From positions 1,488,001-1,552,000 of the forward strand of contig NZ_CP117866.1 in assembly GCF_028736035.1 (NCBI RefSeq): DNA of 64,000 nt. The letters are read 5' to 3'. Source of the DNA: Streptomyces sp. T12 (GTDB taxonomy: Bacteria; Actinomycetota; Actinomycetes; Streptomycetales; Streptomycetaceae). Both the position numbers and the translations under genes were made by a program. Of the stretch, positions 15,180-24,237 are shown piece by piece (the stretch's first letter is position 1; each line of letters begins with the position of its first letter). The notes below the pieces were generated by a model. The model did no database searches and was not told the origin of the DNA. It worked only from the letters and a program-made list of their open reading frames with translations.

Positions 15180-17815
15180 GTTCACTGATGGACGCGGTAC
15201 GGGCCGGGCGGACGGCCGACGCGGTGAGTCTGCTGGACGGGATGACGGACGCCGAACGGCGGGTGCTCTTCCCCGAGTTGAGGGCATTGCGCAAGGAGCT
15301 GCGGGCGGATCAGTGGACGATGCAGTCCCGCCGCGCCTATCCGACCCTGCATGCGGCGGGGGCCGCGTGCCAGACCGGTGCGGCGGGCGTGGCGAGTTGG
15401 CTGGCGGCCTCCGACATGCGCTGGTGGCCCGCGTCACCGGGAGTGCTGATCGACGTCCTGGGTGACCGGGCACCCGGCTGGCTCGCCGATGTGGCGCACC
15501 GGATCGCCGAGCGGCCGGTCGCTGCGCAGGTGCCGTATGAGCTGATGGCGGGCCTGGTGCGGCTTTCCGGCTGCCCGGTGCCGACGACCGAGGCCTACGT
15601 CCACGGGTGGGTGGAGCACATCAGCCACGTCTGGCAGCGCGGCGACACGGTCCTGGACCGGCTGCGCAAGGACCCGCACCTCGCGCAGCTCGCGGCCGCG
15701 CTCTTCGAGACGAACGACATCGGCAGCCGTCTGGCATGGGCCCCGACCGAGGGTCCGAACAGCTGGACCGAGGCGCTCGCGCGGCTCACCGCCGAGGGAG
15801 TCCTGGACCGGAAGGCGACGGTCGACGCATGCCTGGCCCGGCTGCTGCGGGGCGGTCCGGCGGCCGACCACCGGGTGTTCCTGCGCATGCTGCAGGCATT
15901 CGCGCTCACCCGGGACGAGGAGCGGGAGCACACGGCCGACTGGCTGGCACTGGCCTGCGACGCCGCCTCCGTCGTGGCCGCGCACGCCCAGTCGGTGCTC
16001 GCGTCACTGGCCCTGGACGGTGAACTGACCACCCACCAGCTGGTCGAGATGTCGGGCGCCGTCCTCTTCCGCACCGAGAAGAAGCTCGTACGCGCCCAGC
16101 TCGTGCTGCTGGGCAAGGTGATCGCCCGCGACCCGCTCGCCGCCGGGGAGCTGCTGCCCGCCGCCGCACAGGCCTTCGGGCACGAGGACTCGGACGTGCA
16201 GGAGCGGGCGCTCAAGCTGGTGGAGCGGCATGTCGGCAAGGTCCAGGGCGAGGACGCGCAGAACGAACTCGCGTCGGCTGCCGAGCAGTTGATCCCGGTG
16301 CTGCGAGCGCGGGCGGTCCGGAGCCTGGGAGTGGCTCCGGCGTCCCTGGAGCCGGTGCCGTACGAGGAGGTGCTGCCGCCCGCACCCGAGCCGGTGCGGG
16401 TCGCACCCGCACCGGAGTCGGTGACCGAACTCGCCGAAGAGGTCGGTGCATTGCTGGCGTCGGGCGCGGACGTGGCGACGTTCGAGCGCACGTTGGACGG
16501 TTTGGTGCGCCATGCGCACCAGGACAGGGCCGCTTTGGTGGAGGCACTCGGCCCCGTCGTGGCGCGCCTGTGGTGGGTCACCGCGGAGTCCCCGCAGATC
16601 CGGCCGAGCGAGTACTTCGGCAACCGGCCGCACAGCCTGGAGCTCCTGCTCGCGACGCTGCTCGACAAGGTTCCCACCGCCGCTCTGCACGCCGCGGTCC
16701 AGCACGGGACGTCGGGGTCCGAGTGCGTCCACGGCGCGCTCGCTCGTGCCTTCAACGCCCGTATCTGGGAGGTGGCGTACCGGATCCGTACGGAACCGCT
16801 GCCGTTCCTGCTCTCCACCCCCACCTGGGGCACGGGCCTGCTGGAACCGGACGAGCTCGTGAGTCGCCTCGCCGAGTACCGGCGCCGTGACGCGCAGGTC
16901 TCGGCGGCCGACTTCGCTCAGGCGCTGCTGCGGGTGCGGCGCGAGGACCGTACGGCGGCCGCGTCGGCAGCGTCCCGCGCGGCGGCGCTCGGCACCGTCG
17001 AAGGGGCACGGCTCGCGAGGTGGCTCACCGCCCAGTCCCCGGCTCTGCCCGCCGAGAGACGGCGGACGGCCGGTCCGCGCATCCTGCTGGAGTTCGGTGA
17101 GCTCCTGGAGCTGCAGGAGGACTTCCCGGCGGAGTTCCGGCCTCTCGGCCGACCGGTGAGCGTCTACCGGGAGCGCTGGCACTGCTACCACTGGGAGGAC
17201 TCCATACGTCAGCACTGGCTCGCCCTCCTGCCCGAGCGGCGTGAACTCGTCGCGGCCAGGCTGCTGCGCGACCTGTCCACGGTCGCCGTGGACGAAACCC
17301 GGGGTGCCGCCGCGATCCTCCCGCTCCTCGCCGAGTCCGGCGGCGAGGCCGGTGAGGCCGTACACCTGGCCGTGGCGTACGGGCTCGGTGCACGGCATCC
17401 GGAGGACCGGCTCGCCGCCGTGGACGCCCTGCTGGTGCTGGCTGCGCGCGGGCAACTGGACGCGGCCCGGCTGGGCGCGGATCTCGGGCAGTTGGTGCGG
17501 CGCGGGGCCGTGAAGACGTCGCGGCTCGTGGAGTCGGCGCGGACGGCGGCGGCCACGGGGGCGAACGCGACCATATGGGGGATGCTCCGGCACACCCTGC
17601 CCGTCCTGCTCGCCGATCTCGCGACCGCAGGGGCGGCCGCGCCGGCACGGGGACTCGCGGATCTCCTGGCCGTGGCCGCGGAATGCGCCGAGCGAACGGG
17701 GGCACGCGAGGAACTGCCGCACCTGGCGCGGACGGCGGACCGCCGTGGCTCCTCCCGGCTCGTGACCCAGGCCCGGCGGCTGCGCAGCGCGCTGGCGGAG
17801 CCGGTGGCCGCCTGA
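15176..17815 (+). CDS. DUF6493 family protein (large helical repeat protein)
   Basis: An 879-residue soluble protein rich in alanine, leucine and arginine with repeated helical pairs, reading like an all-helical HEAT-type scaffold. No Walker, nuclease or protease motif is visible. A proline-rich break near residues 385-410 (LPPAPEPVRVAPAPESV) separates two halves. The family is typically encoded next to a SWIM-domain protein, as here. ATG 15176 overlaps the upstream stop codon (ATGA); the open frame extends 40 codons further back inside the SWIM gene without homology. Function unknown; the shared promoter points to DNA-damage induction. Confidence 0.85.
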   Translation: MSSLMDAVRAGRTADAVSLLDGMTDAERRVLFPELRALRKELRADQWTMQSRRAYPTLHAAGAACQTGAAGVASWLAASDMRWWPASPGVLIDVLGDRAPGWLADVAHRIAERPVAAQVPYELMAGLVRLSGCPVPTTEAYVHGWVEHISHVWQRGDTVLDRLRKDPHLAQLAAALFETNDIGSRLAWAPTEGPNSWTEALARLTAEGVLDRKATVDACLARLLRGGPAADHRVFLRMLQAFALTRDEEREHTADWLALACDAASVVAAHAQSVLASLALDGELTTHQLVEMSGAVLFRTEKKLVRAQLVLLGKVIARDPLAAGELLPAAAQAFGHEDSDVQERALKLVERHVGKVQGEDAQNELASAAEQLIPVLRARAVRSLGVAPASLEPVPYEEVLPPAPEPVRVAPAPESVTELAEEVGALLASGADVATFERTLDGLVRHAHQDRAALVEALGPVVARLWWVTAESPQIRPSEYFGNRPHSLELLLATLLDKVPTAALHAAVQHGTSGSECVHGALARAFNARIWEVAYRIRTEPLPFLLSTPTWGTGLLEPDELVSRLAEYRRRDAQVSAADFAQALLRVRREDRTAAASAASRAAALGTVEGARLARWLTAQSPALPAERRRTAGPRILLEFGELLELQEDFPAEFRPLGRPVSVYRERWHCYHWEDSIRQHWLALLPERRELVAARLLRDLSTVAVDETRGAAAILPLLAESGGEAGEAVHLAVAYGLGARHPEDRLAAVDALLVLAARGQLDAARLGADLGQLVRRGAVKTSRLVESARTAAATGANATIWGMLRHTLPVLLADLATAGAAAPARGLADLLAVAAECAERTGAREELPHLARTADRRGSSRLVTQARRLRSALAEPVAA

Positions 17816-17945
17816 CGCGGCATGGCACCGCCCCTGTCGGTCCCGCAACCTGATTGAAAAATTCACAAACCAGGCATAAGGGTTCTTTACCGCCCGGTCA
17901 CAAAGCGTTCGTGATCACGCAACACCGTTCCTTCACAGTGGGTGC

Positions 17946-19418
17946 ATGAGTCGAGACATGTCTGATGTGACGCGCGCAAAGCACGGACGTCCTGTACACC
18001 ACTGGCGGCGGGACGTCATCGAACTCGCCGCGCTCTTCACGGCGGTGGCGGTGGCCGACGCGGTGGCGAACCTGATCGGGCACGGGCCCGACGGGCCGGC
18101 GGTGCTGCTGGTCTCGGCGGCCGTGCTGGCCGCCACGGCGGGGTTCCACACATGGTGGGCACGCCGCCACGGTCACGCACCGCCGACAGGCGATACCGGT
18201 GCCCGGCCGCGCTCCGAGGAGCGGGCCGGGCGGTCGGACGCCGGACAGCCGGACCAGTCGGAGGACGCGGCCGCGACGGTGCCCGGAGAGAGTGCGCTGT
18301 GGCGGATGCGGACGACGGTGAAGGACGAACCGGGATCGCTGGCCGCGCTGTGCACGGCGCTCGCCGAGCTGCGGGTGGACATCCTGAGCCTGCAGACGCA
18401 TCCGCTGGCCGAGGGCACGGTGGACGAGTTCCTGTTGCGTGCGCCCGGCGGGCTCGCGGCGGCCGAGATCACCCGAGCGGTCTCGATGGCCGGCGGTGCC
18501 GGGACCTGGATCGAGCGGGCCGACGCCCACGACCTGGTGGACGCGCCGACCCGGGTGCTCGGCCTCGCCACCCGTACCGCCCTGGACGCGGCCGAACTTC
18601 CGCTGGCACTGCGGCAGTTGCTGGGCCGCTGCACCATCCGGTCGCTGCCCGCCGTGCCGGCCGGGGGCGGCCGGGGGCCGGAGCCGGTACCGGTGGAAGG
18701 GGCTCTGGACGACACCGTGATGCGGCTGCGGGCGCCGGAAGGTGGAGTGATCACTGTGGAGCGGCCGTATCTGCCGTTCACGCCGACCGAGTTCGCGCGG
18801 GCGCGGGCGCTGGTGGAGCTGGACGCGCGGCTCGGCCCGCGCGTGCCGCGCAGCCAGGACGTGCTGACGCTGCCGGAGGGCAACGACATCACCGTGCGGC
18901 GGGCGGACACCGGTGACCATCGGGCCGCCAGGGAGATGCACGAGCGGTGCTCGGCGCGAACGCTCGGGATGCGGTACCACGGGCCGGTCGGCGATGCCGA
19001 CCGCTATCTCAACCATCTGCTCAGTCCGCGTTTCGGGCGGACGCTCGCCGTGCAGACCGCGTCGGGGCGCATCGTCGGGCTCGGTCATCTGCTGTGGGAC
19101 GGTGACGAGACGGAGGTCGCGCTGCTCGTCGAGGACGAATGGCAGCGGCGCGGCATCGGCGGTGAGTTGCTCGGCAGGTTGGTGGCGATGGCGGTCGAGG
19201 CGGGCTGCGAGAGTGTGTACGCCGTGACGCAGTCGTCCAACACCGGCATGGTCGCCGCGATGCGTGGCCTGGGCCTCCCCCTCGACTATCAGATCGAGGA
19301 GGGGACCCTGGTCATCACGGCCCGGCTGAACGCTCCGCTGGTTGAGCCGGAGGGCAGCGTGGGGGTTACGGGGCGACTGTCGAGTGCGGGTGAGTTGTGG
19401 AGGGCCGAAGCACCGTAG
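17946..19418 (+). CDS. GNAT acetyltransferase with membrane anchor and ACT domain
   Basis: A 490-residue three-part protein. Residues 22-70 hold two hydrophobic helices. Residues 120-200 form an ACT-like domain (MRTTVKDEPGSLAALCTALA then VDILSLQTHP), which in other proteins binds amino acids. Residues 310-470 are a GNAT acetyltransferase with the acetyl-CoA loop EDEWQRRGIGGELLGRLV. It may acetylate a target in response to an amino acid. The upstream 130 bp are unusually AT-rich (TTGAAAAATTCACAAACC) and likely contain its promoter. Its end overlaps the convergent PLP gene by 53 bp. Confidence 0.82.
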   Translation: MSRDMSDVTRAKHGRPVHHWRRDVIELAALFTAVAVADAVANLIGHGPDGPAVLLVSAAVLAATAGFHTWWARRHGHAPPTGDTGARPRSEERAGRSDAGQPDQSEDAAATVPGESALWRMRTTVKDEPGSLAALCTALAELRVDILSLQTHPLAEGTVDEFLLRAPGGLAAAEITRAVSMAGGAGTWIERADAHDLVDAPTRVLGLATRTALDAAELPLALRQLLGRCTIRSLPAVPAGGGRGPEPVPVEGALDDTVMRLRAPEGGVITVERPYLPFTPTEFARARALVELDARLGPRVPRSQDVLTLPEGNDITVRRADTGDHRAAREMHERCSARTLGMRYHGPVGDADRYLNHLLSPRFGRTLAVQTASGRIVGLGHLLWDGDETEVALLVEDEWQRRGIGGELLGRLVAMAVEAGCESVYAVTQSSNTGMVAAMRGLGLPLDYQIEEGTLVITARLNAPLVEPEGSVGVTGRLSSAGELWRAEAP

Positions 19419-20601
19419 GGGCCGCCGCTTCCAGCGCTCCGTTGAGGTCCGCCCACAGGTCCTCCACGTCCTCCAGACCCACCGACATCCGCAGCAGCCG
19501 GTCGCTCACCCCGGCACCCCGGCGGTCGTCCTCGTCCACGATGCGGTGGCTGATGGACGCCGGGTGCTGGATGAGGGTGTCGACGCTGCCGAGGCTGACG
19601 GCGGGGGTGATCAGGCGGACGCCGGCGATGACGTCGTGCGGGTCGTCGTGGACCTCGAAGGCGATCATGGCGCCGCCGATGCGCGGGTAGTGGACGCGGG
19701 CGACGCGCGGGTCGGCGGCGAGGCGGCCGGCGAGTTCGGCGGCGGTCGCGGAGGCGGCCCGTACCCGGACGGGAAGGGTCGCCAGGCCGCGCAGCAGCAA
19801 GTAGCCGGCCAGCGGGTGCAGGACGCCGCCCGTGGCGAACCGTATCTGCCGCAATCGTCCGGCGAACTCCTCGTCGCAGGCCACCACGCCCGCCATCACG
19901 TCCCCGTGCCCGCCGAGGTACTTGGTGGCACTGTGCAGCACCAGCCGTGCGCCCTGTTCGGCGGGGCGCTGCAGCACGGGCGTGGCGAAGGTGTTGTCCG
20001 CGAGCAGCGGGACCGAGCCGCAGGCATGGGCCACCGCCCGCAGGTCCACCTCGGCCAGCGTGGGGTTCGCCGGGGACTCGACCATCACCAGGCCGGTGTC
20101 CGGACGCACTGCCTCCGCGATCCCCGCGGGGTCGGTCCAGGTCACCTCCGAGCCCAGCAGTCCGGCGGTCAGCAGGTGATCGCTGCAGCCGTACAGCGGG
20201 CGTACGGCGACGACGTGGCGCAGGCCCATCGAGGCCCGTACGAGAAGAACCGCGCTCAGCGCCGCCATCCCGCTGGCGAAGGCGACCGCCGCCTCGGTGC
20301 CCTCGAGGCGGGCCAGGGCGGTCTCGAAGCGGGCGACGGTCGGATTGCCGAGGCGGCCGTAGACGGGCGGGCCGTCCGGCTCCGCGCCGGTCGTGGCGAA
20401 CGCGTCGATGCGGGCGGCCTCGCCACGGCTGTCGTAGGAGGGGTAGGTGGTCGACAGGTCGATCGGCGGGGCGTGCAGTCCCTGCCGCGCGAGGTCGTCG
20501 CGGCCGGCGTGCACGGCCTCCGTGGCAAGGGCTCTCGGTGCGGTGCGTACGTCGTCGTACCCGTGCATACCGTCGTATGCCTCTCTGCTCGCTGAGTCCA
20601 T
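19366..20601 (-). CDS. Cys/Met metabolism PLP-dependent enzyme (trans-sulfuration family)
   Basis: A 411-residue enzyme of the cystathionine gamma-synthase/gamma-lyase fold: PLP-binding Tyr/Arg segment PVYGRLGNPTV, phosphate-binding SGMAALSAVL, Asp in LLADNTFATPV and Schiff-base lysine in HSATKYLGGHGD. It probably eliminates or replaces the gamma-substituent of a sulfur amino acid, such as methionine or cystathionine. A divergent Lrp regulator 60 bp away suggests amino-acid control, the usual pairing for methionine gamma-lyase-like enzymes. Start ATG 20601 is chosen; ATG 20568 (MHGYDD) is an alternative. Confidence 0.87.
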   Translation of the reverse strand: MDSASREAYDGMHGYDDVRTAPRALATEAVHAGRDDLARQGLHAPPIDLSTTYPSYDSRGEAARIDAFATTGAEPDGPPVYGRLGNPTVARFETALARLEGTEAAVAFASGMAALSAVLLVRASMGLRHVVAVRPLYGCSDHLLTAGLLGSEVTWTDPAGIAEAVRPDTGLVMVESPANPTLAEVDLRAVAHACGSVPLLADNTFATPVLQRPAEQGARLVLHSATKYLGGHGDVMAGVVACDEEFAGRLRQIRFATGGVLHPLAGYLLLRGLATLPVRVRAASATAAELAGRLAADPRVARVHYPRIGGAMIAFEVHDDPHDVIAGVRLITPAVSLGSVDTLIQHPASISHRIVDEDDRRGAGVSDRLLRMSVGLEDVEDLWADLNGALEAAAPTVLRPSTTHPHSTVAP

Positions 20602-20649
20602 GGGCGGAAGACTGAACACCGGCCGGGTGGCGGCGACGAAACCCCGTGT

Positions 20650-20655
20650 TACGTT
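20650..20655 (+). promoter_or_regulatory. -10 element of the Lrp gene, leaderless
   Basis: TACGTT ends 7 nt before the Lrp ATG at 20662, so the transcript probably starts at the ATG. No convincing -35 is seen about 17 nt upstream (GTGGCG), consistent with a regulated promoter. Confidence 0.4.
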
Positions 20656-20661
20656 CGGGCC

Positions 20662-21168
20662 ATGGCTGAATCTGTCGTACTGGATCCGGTCGACCTGCAT
20701 CTGCTGCGGCTTCTGCAGAACGACGCCCGGACCACCTACCGCGATCTCGCCGCGCAGGTCGGGGTCGCGCCGTCGACCTGTCTGGACCGGGTGACGCGGC
20801 TGCGCCGTGCGGGCGTGATCCTCGGCCATCAGCTCCGGCTGGACCCGGGCAAGCTCGGCCGAGGGCTTCAGGCGATGCTGTCGGTGCAGGTCAGGCCGCA
20901 TCGGCGGGAGCTGGTGGGGCCGTTCGTGGATCGGATCCGGGCGCTGGCGGAGTCGCGGACCGTCTTCCATCTCACCGGGCCGGACGACTATCTCGTCCAT
21001 GTCGCGGTCGCGGACATGGCGGATCTCCAGCGGCTGGTGCTGGACGAGTTCACGTCCCGGCGTGAAGTGGCGCGGGTGGAGACGCGGTTGATCTTCCAGC
21101 AGTGGGACTGCGGGCCGCTGCTGCCACCCGACGCGCCGGGAAACACGCCCTCAGCGAAATCGGCCTGA
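20662..21168 (+). CDS. Lrp/AsnC-family transcriptional regulator
   Basis: A 168-residue regulator with N-terminal helix-turn-helix (DLHLLRLLQNDARTTYRDLA and VAPSTCLDRVTRLRRAGVI) and a C-terminal RAM ligand domain (HLTGPDDYLVHVAVADM). It diverges from the trans-sulfuration enzyme and most likely controls it in response to an amino acid. No ribosome site is present; the -10 element TACGTT ends 7 nt upstream, suggesting leaderless translation. Confidence 0.9.
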   Translation: MAESVVLDPVDLHLLRLLQNDARTTYRDLAAQVGVAPSTCLDRVTRLRRAGVILGHQLRLDPGKLGRGLQAMLSVQVRPHRRELVGPFVDRIRALAESRTVFHLTGPDDYLVHVAVADMADLQRLVLDEFTSRREVARVETRLIFQQWDCGPLLPPDAPGNTPSAKSA

Positions 21169-21232
21169 CTCGGGGCAGGGGCGAGTGAAACCAGGCTGAC
21201 GCGGCAGCGGTCGCCGTATGAGGATGGACCGC

Positions 21233-22921
21233 ATGTCAGAGACCAACAGCCCGCTGCCCCGTGAGGTCGCCGACGCCTACGTCGACGAGCTCATCGCCCT
21301 CGACCCGGTCACCGGTACGTATCTCGGCGTGAAGGAGAGTTCGAGCAAGCTCCCCGACCTCTCGCCCGCGGGCCAGGAGGCGCTCGCGGACCTCGGGCGG
21401 GCCACGCTCGCGCGGCTCGACGAGGCCGAGCGCCGGCCCGGCGCGGACAGTGACATCGAGCGCCGGTGTGCGCGCCTGCTGCGCGAGCGGCTGACCGCGG
21501 AACTCGCTGTGCACGAGGCCGACGAGGGCCTGCGCTCGGTCGGCAACATGGCCACCCCCGCGCACTCGGTGCGCGAGGTCTTCACCGTCACGCCGAACCA
21601 GTCCGACGAGGACTGGGCGGCGATCGCCGAACGGCTGCGCGCGGTGCCGGCCGCGTACGCGGGCTACCGCGAGTCCCTCGCCCTGGGCCTGGAGCGCAAG
21701 CTGTACGCGGCTCCGCGCCCGACCACCACCTTCGTCGAACAGCTCACCGAGTGGTCCGACTCGGGCGAGGGACGCGGCTGGTTCGAGGACTTCGCCTCGG
21801 CCGGTCCCGAGTCGCTGCGCGCGGAGCTGGACGAGGCCGCCCGCGGGGCGACGGCCGCCGTGGTGGAGCTGCGGGACTGGATGCGCGACGTGTACGTGCC
21901 GGCGATCGAGGGCGCGCCGAACACGGCGGGCCGCGACCGTTACCTCCGCTGGGCCCGTTACTTCAACGGCATCGACCTCGACCTGGACGAGGCGTACGCG
22001 TACGGCTGGTCCGAGTTCCACCGGCTGCTCGGCGAGATGAAGAAGGAGGCCGAGAAGATCCTTCCGGGCGCCGCGACGCCGTGGGTGGCGCTGGCCCACC
22101 TGGACGAGCACGGCAAGCACATCGAGGGCGTCGACGAGGTCCGCGAGTGGCTCCAGGGCCTGATGGACGAGGCGATCGAGAAGCTCGACGGCACGCACTT
22201 CGAACTCGCCGAGCCGGTACGCAAGGTGGAGTCGTGCATCGCCCCGCCCGGCGGTGCGGCGGCGCCGTACTACACGCCCCCGTCGGAGGACTTCTCGCGT
22301 CCGGGCCGCACCTGGCTGCCGACGATGGGCCAGACCCGCTTCCCGGTCTACGACCTGGTCTCGACCTGGTACCACGAGGGCGTCCCCGGCCACCACCTCC
22401 AGCTCGCGCAGTGGGCGTACGTCGCCGGGAACCTCTCCCGTTACCAGGCCACCATCGGCGGGGTCAGCGCCAACGCCGAGGGCTGGGCGCTGTACGCGGA
22501 GCGGCTCATGGACGAGCTCGGCTTCCTCACGGACCCGGAGCACCGGCTCGGTTACCTCGACGCGCAGATGATGCGGGCCGCCCGTGTCATCGTCGACATC
22601 GGCATGCACCTGGAGCTGGAGATCCCGGCCGACTCCCCGTTCCACCCGGGCGAGCGCTGGACTCCGGAGCTGGCCCAGGAGTTCTTCGGCTCGCACAGCA
22701 GCCGTCCCGCGGACTTCGTGGAGAGCGAGCTGACCCGGTATCTGACGATCCCGGGGCAGGCCATCGGCTACAAGCTCGGCGAGCGCGCATGGCTGCTCGG
22801 CCGCGACAAGGCGCGCGAGCGGCACGGCGACGCCTTCGACCTCAAGGCCTGGCACATGGCGGCCCTGTCCCAGGGGTCGCTGGGCCTGGACGACCTGGTG
22901 GACGAACTGGCCGCCCTGTGA
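21233..22921 (+). CDS. DUF885 family protein (putative metallo-peptidase)
   Basis: A 562-residue cytoplasmic protein of the DUF885 family. The conserved WYHEGVPGHHLQLAQW near residue 380 resembles an HExxxxH zinc site, and the N-terminal part is helical, as in M3-like oligopeptidases. ATG 21233 (MSETNS) is preferred to ATG 21218, because 21218 overlaps a plausible -10 (GAGGAT, 21220-21225) with CTGACG 18 nt upstream, which would make 21233 the first codon of a leaderless transcript. Substrate unknown; peptidase activity is inferred from the motif only. Confidence 0.85.
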   Translation: MSETNSPLPREVADAYVDELIALDPVTGTYLGVKESSSKLPDLSPAGQEALADLGRATLARLDEAERRPGADSDIERRCARLLRERLTAELAVHEADEGLRSVGNMATPAHSVREVFTVTPNQSDEDWAAIAERLRAVPAAYAGYRESLALGLERKLYAAPRPTTTFVEQLTEWSDSGEGRGWFEDFASAGPESLRAELDEAARGATAAVVELRDWMRDVYVPAIEGAPNTAGRDRYLRWARYFNGIDLDLDEAYAYGWSEFHRLLGEMKKEAEKILPGAATPWVALAHLDEHGKHIEGVDEVREWLQGLMDEAIEKLDGTHFELAEPVRKVESCIAPPGGAAAPYYTPPSEDFSRPGRTWLPTMGQTRFPVYDLVSTWYHEGVPGHHLQLAQWAYVAGNLSRYQATIGGVSANAEGWALYAERLMDELGFLTDPEHRLGYLDAQMMRAARVIVDIGMHLELEIPADSPFHPGERWTPELAQEFFGSHSSRPADFVESELTRYLTIPGQAIGYKLGERAWLLGRDKARERHGDAFDLKAWHMAALSQGSLGLDDLVDELAAL

Positions 22922-23601
22922 TCAGCGCCGGAACCCGCCCTCGGAGTCGATGACCTGACCGGTGATCCAGCCCGCCTCGTCCGTCGCCGGCCAGGCGATG
23001 AGGCGGGCCGGGTCGTCGGGCATGCCCCACCGGCCGGCGGGGAAGCGGGCCGCCACGGCCTTGTACGCCTGTCCTGGCCGGAGGTCATCATCACGACGCG
23101 GCCGCCGGGGCCGGCCGGCCTCAGCCGGGCGTGTGCCTGGACGAGGAGCAGCACCGAGCGGGTGTCGACCGCCCAGTGCGCGTCGAGCATCGCGGCGTCG
23201 ATCTCGTCGAGGGTGCCGTCGGAGCCGCTCCGCGCGTGGTTGGCGATCAGGATGTCGAGCTGCCCGCCGAGTGCCGCGGCGGCCGTGGCGACCGGTTCGG
23301 CGGGCGCGGCCGGGTCGGTGAGATCGGCGGGCCCTGCGAGGACCTGGGCATCCGGGTCGCCGAGCGCTTGGCGCACGGAGGCGACGACGTGCTCGGGGCG
23401 GTCGGCTCCCCACGGCATGGCGGCGTCGTGCGGCCCATGGTGGTGCAGATGGACGCTCGCCCCGTACGCGGCGAGCCGCCGGGCCACGGCGTGACCGATG
23501 CTGGCGCGTCTGCCGGCCCCGGTGACCAGGGCGGTCCGGCCGCGCAGGGGCAGGGGATCGCGGCGCAGGGCCTCGGGGGCGGGGTGCGGGAGTCGGGGCA
23601 T
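22922..23601 (-). pseudogene. Short-chain dehydrogenase/reductase, frameshifted with catalytic-region deletion
   Basis: From ATG 23601 the first about 175 residues are an SDR Rossmann fold: ALVTGAGRRASIGHAVARRL and NHAR in place of NNAG, up to RVVMMTSGQ. At about 23075 the frame changes, and the normal SDR C-terminus (GRWGMPDDPARLIAWPATDE to EGGFRR) continues in another frame to the stop at 22922. Between them the segment with the YxxxK catalytic pair, roughly 45 residues, is missing. Both deletion and frameshift make the gene inactive. It converges on the DUF885 gene with no gap. Confidence 0.8.
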
Positions 23602-23664
23602 GGCAGTCCATGAGGGGGAACGGCCGGGTGCGGCGCACCCGGTTGTTCGCGCGGGCCCGCCGGG

Positions 23665-24180
23665 TCAGTTCGGCAGTCGTCGGAGCTGGACGAGCCCCAG
23701 CCAGGTTTCCGGGCCGGGCTGCACCTGGGCGGCACGGACCGCGTACGCCCCCGGCTCCAGGGCCACCCGCAGGTGCTCGGTCCGTTCCGTCTCCGGTCCT
23801 GGCCAGGCCGAGTCGAACAGGACCACCGTTCCCGGCACGTTCCAGCGCACCTCGCGTTCCCAGACCGCCGCGGCGAGGGCAGCCGGGACCCCGGCCAGGA
23901 GTTCCTCCTCGGAGTCGGCCGCGCACCAGCGTACGAAGATGCCGTGGTCGGGCAGATAGGAGGTCGAGGCGGGCTCGTCGCCGAACACCAGCGCCGCGCT
24001 GTCGCCCACGGGCAGGAGTCCGACGGACCCGTCGACCTCGCAGGCCCGGTCGTAGTCCGAGGCCGTCTCGTCGCCGTCGGCGCCCGCCCAGAACGGCAGC
24101 ACCGTCTCGGGTACGGCTATCAGGGGGCCGCCGCCCGACTCCACCCACTGCACCGTGCCCGGTTCCGCGTATCGCACCAT
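23665..24180 (-). CDS. Imm21-family immunity-like protein
   Basis: A 171-residue protein matching my recall of the Imm21 family: QWVESGGGPLIAVPETVLPF at the N-terminus, YDRACEVDGSVGLLPVG, ALVFGDEPASTSYL, GIFVRWCAADSEEE and a tryptophan-rich C-terminal beta region. Imm21 proteins are predicted antidotes of polymorphic toxins, but many streptomycetes carry them without a toxin. No toxin or secretion gene is adjacent. Start ATG 24180; GTG 24201 is an in-frame alternative. The family assignment is from memory of the pattern. Confidence 0.7.
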   Translation of the reverse strand: MVRYAEPGTVQWVESGGGPLIAVPETVLPFWAGADGDETASDYDRACEVDGSVGLLPVGDSAALVFGDEPASTSYLPDHGIFVRWCAADSEEELLAGVPAALAAAVWEREVRWNVPGTVVLFDSAWPGPETERTEHLRVALEPGAYAVRAAQVQPGPETWLGLVQLRRLPN

Positions 24181-24237
24181 GGCAGCAGAACCTACACGCA
24201 CCGCGGCCTCACCCGGTCGCCGTGTCCGACTCCCGCC

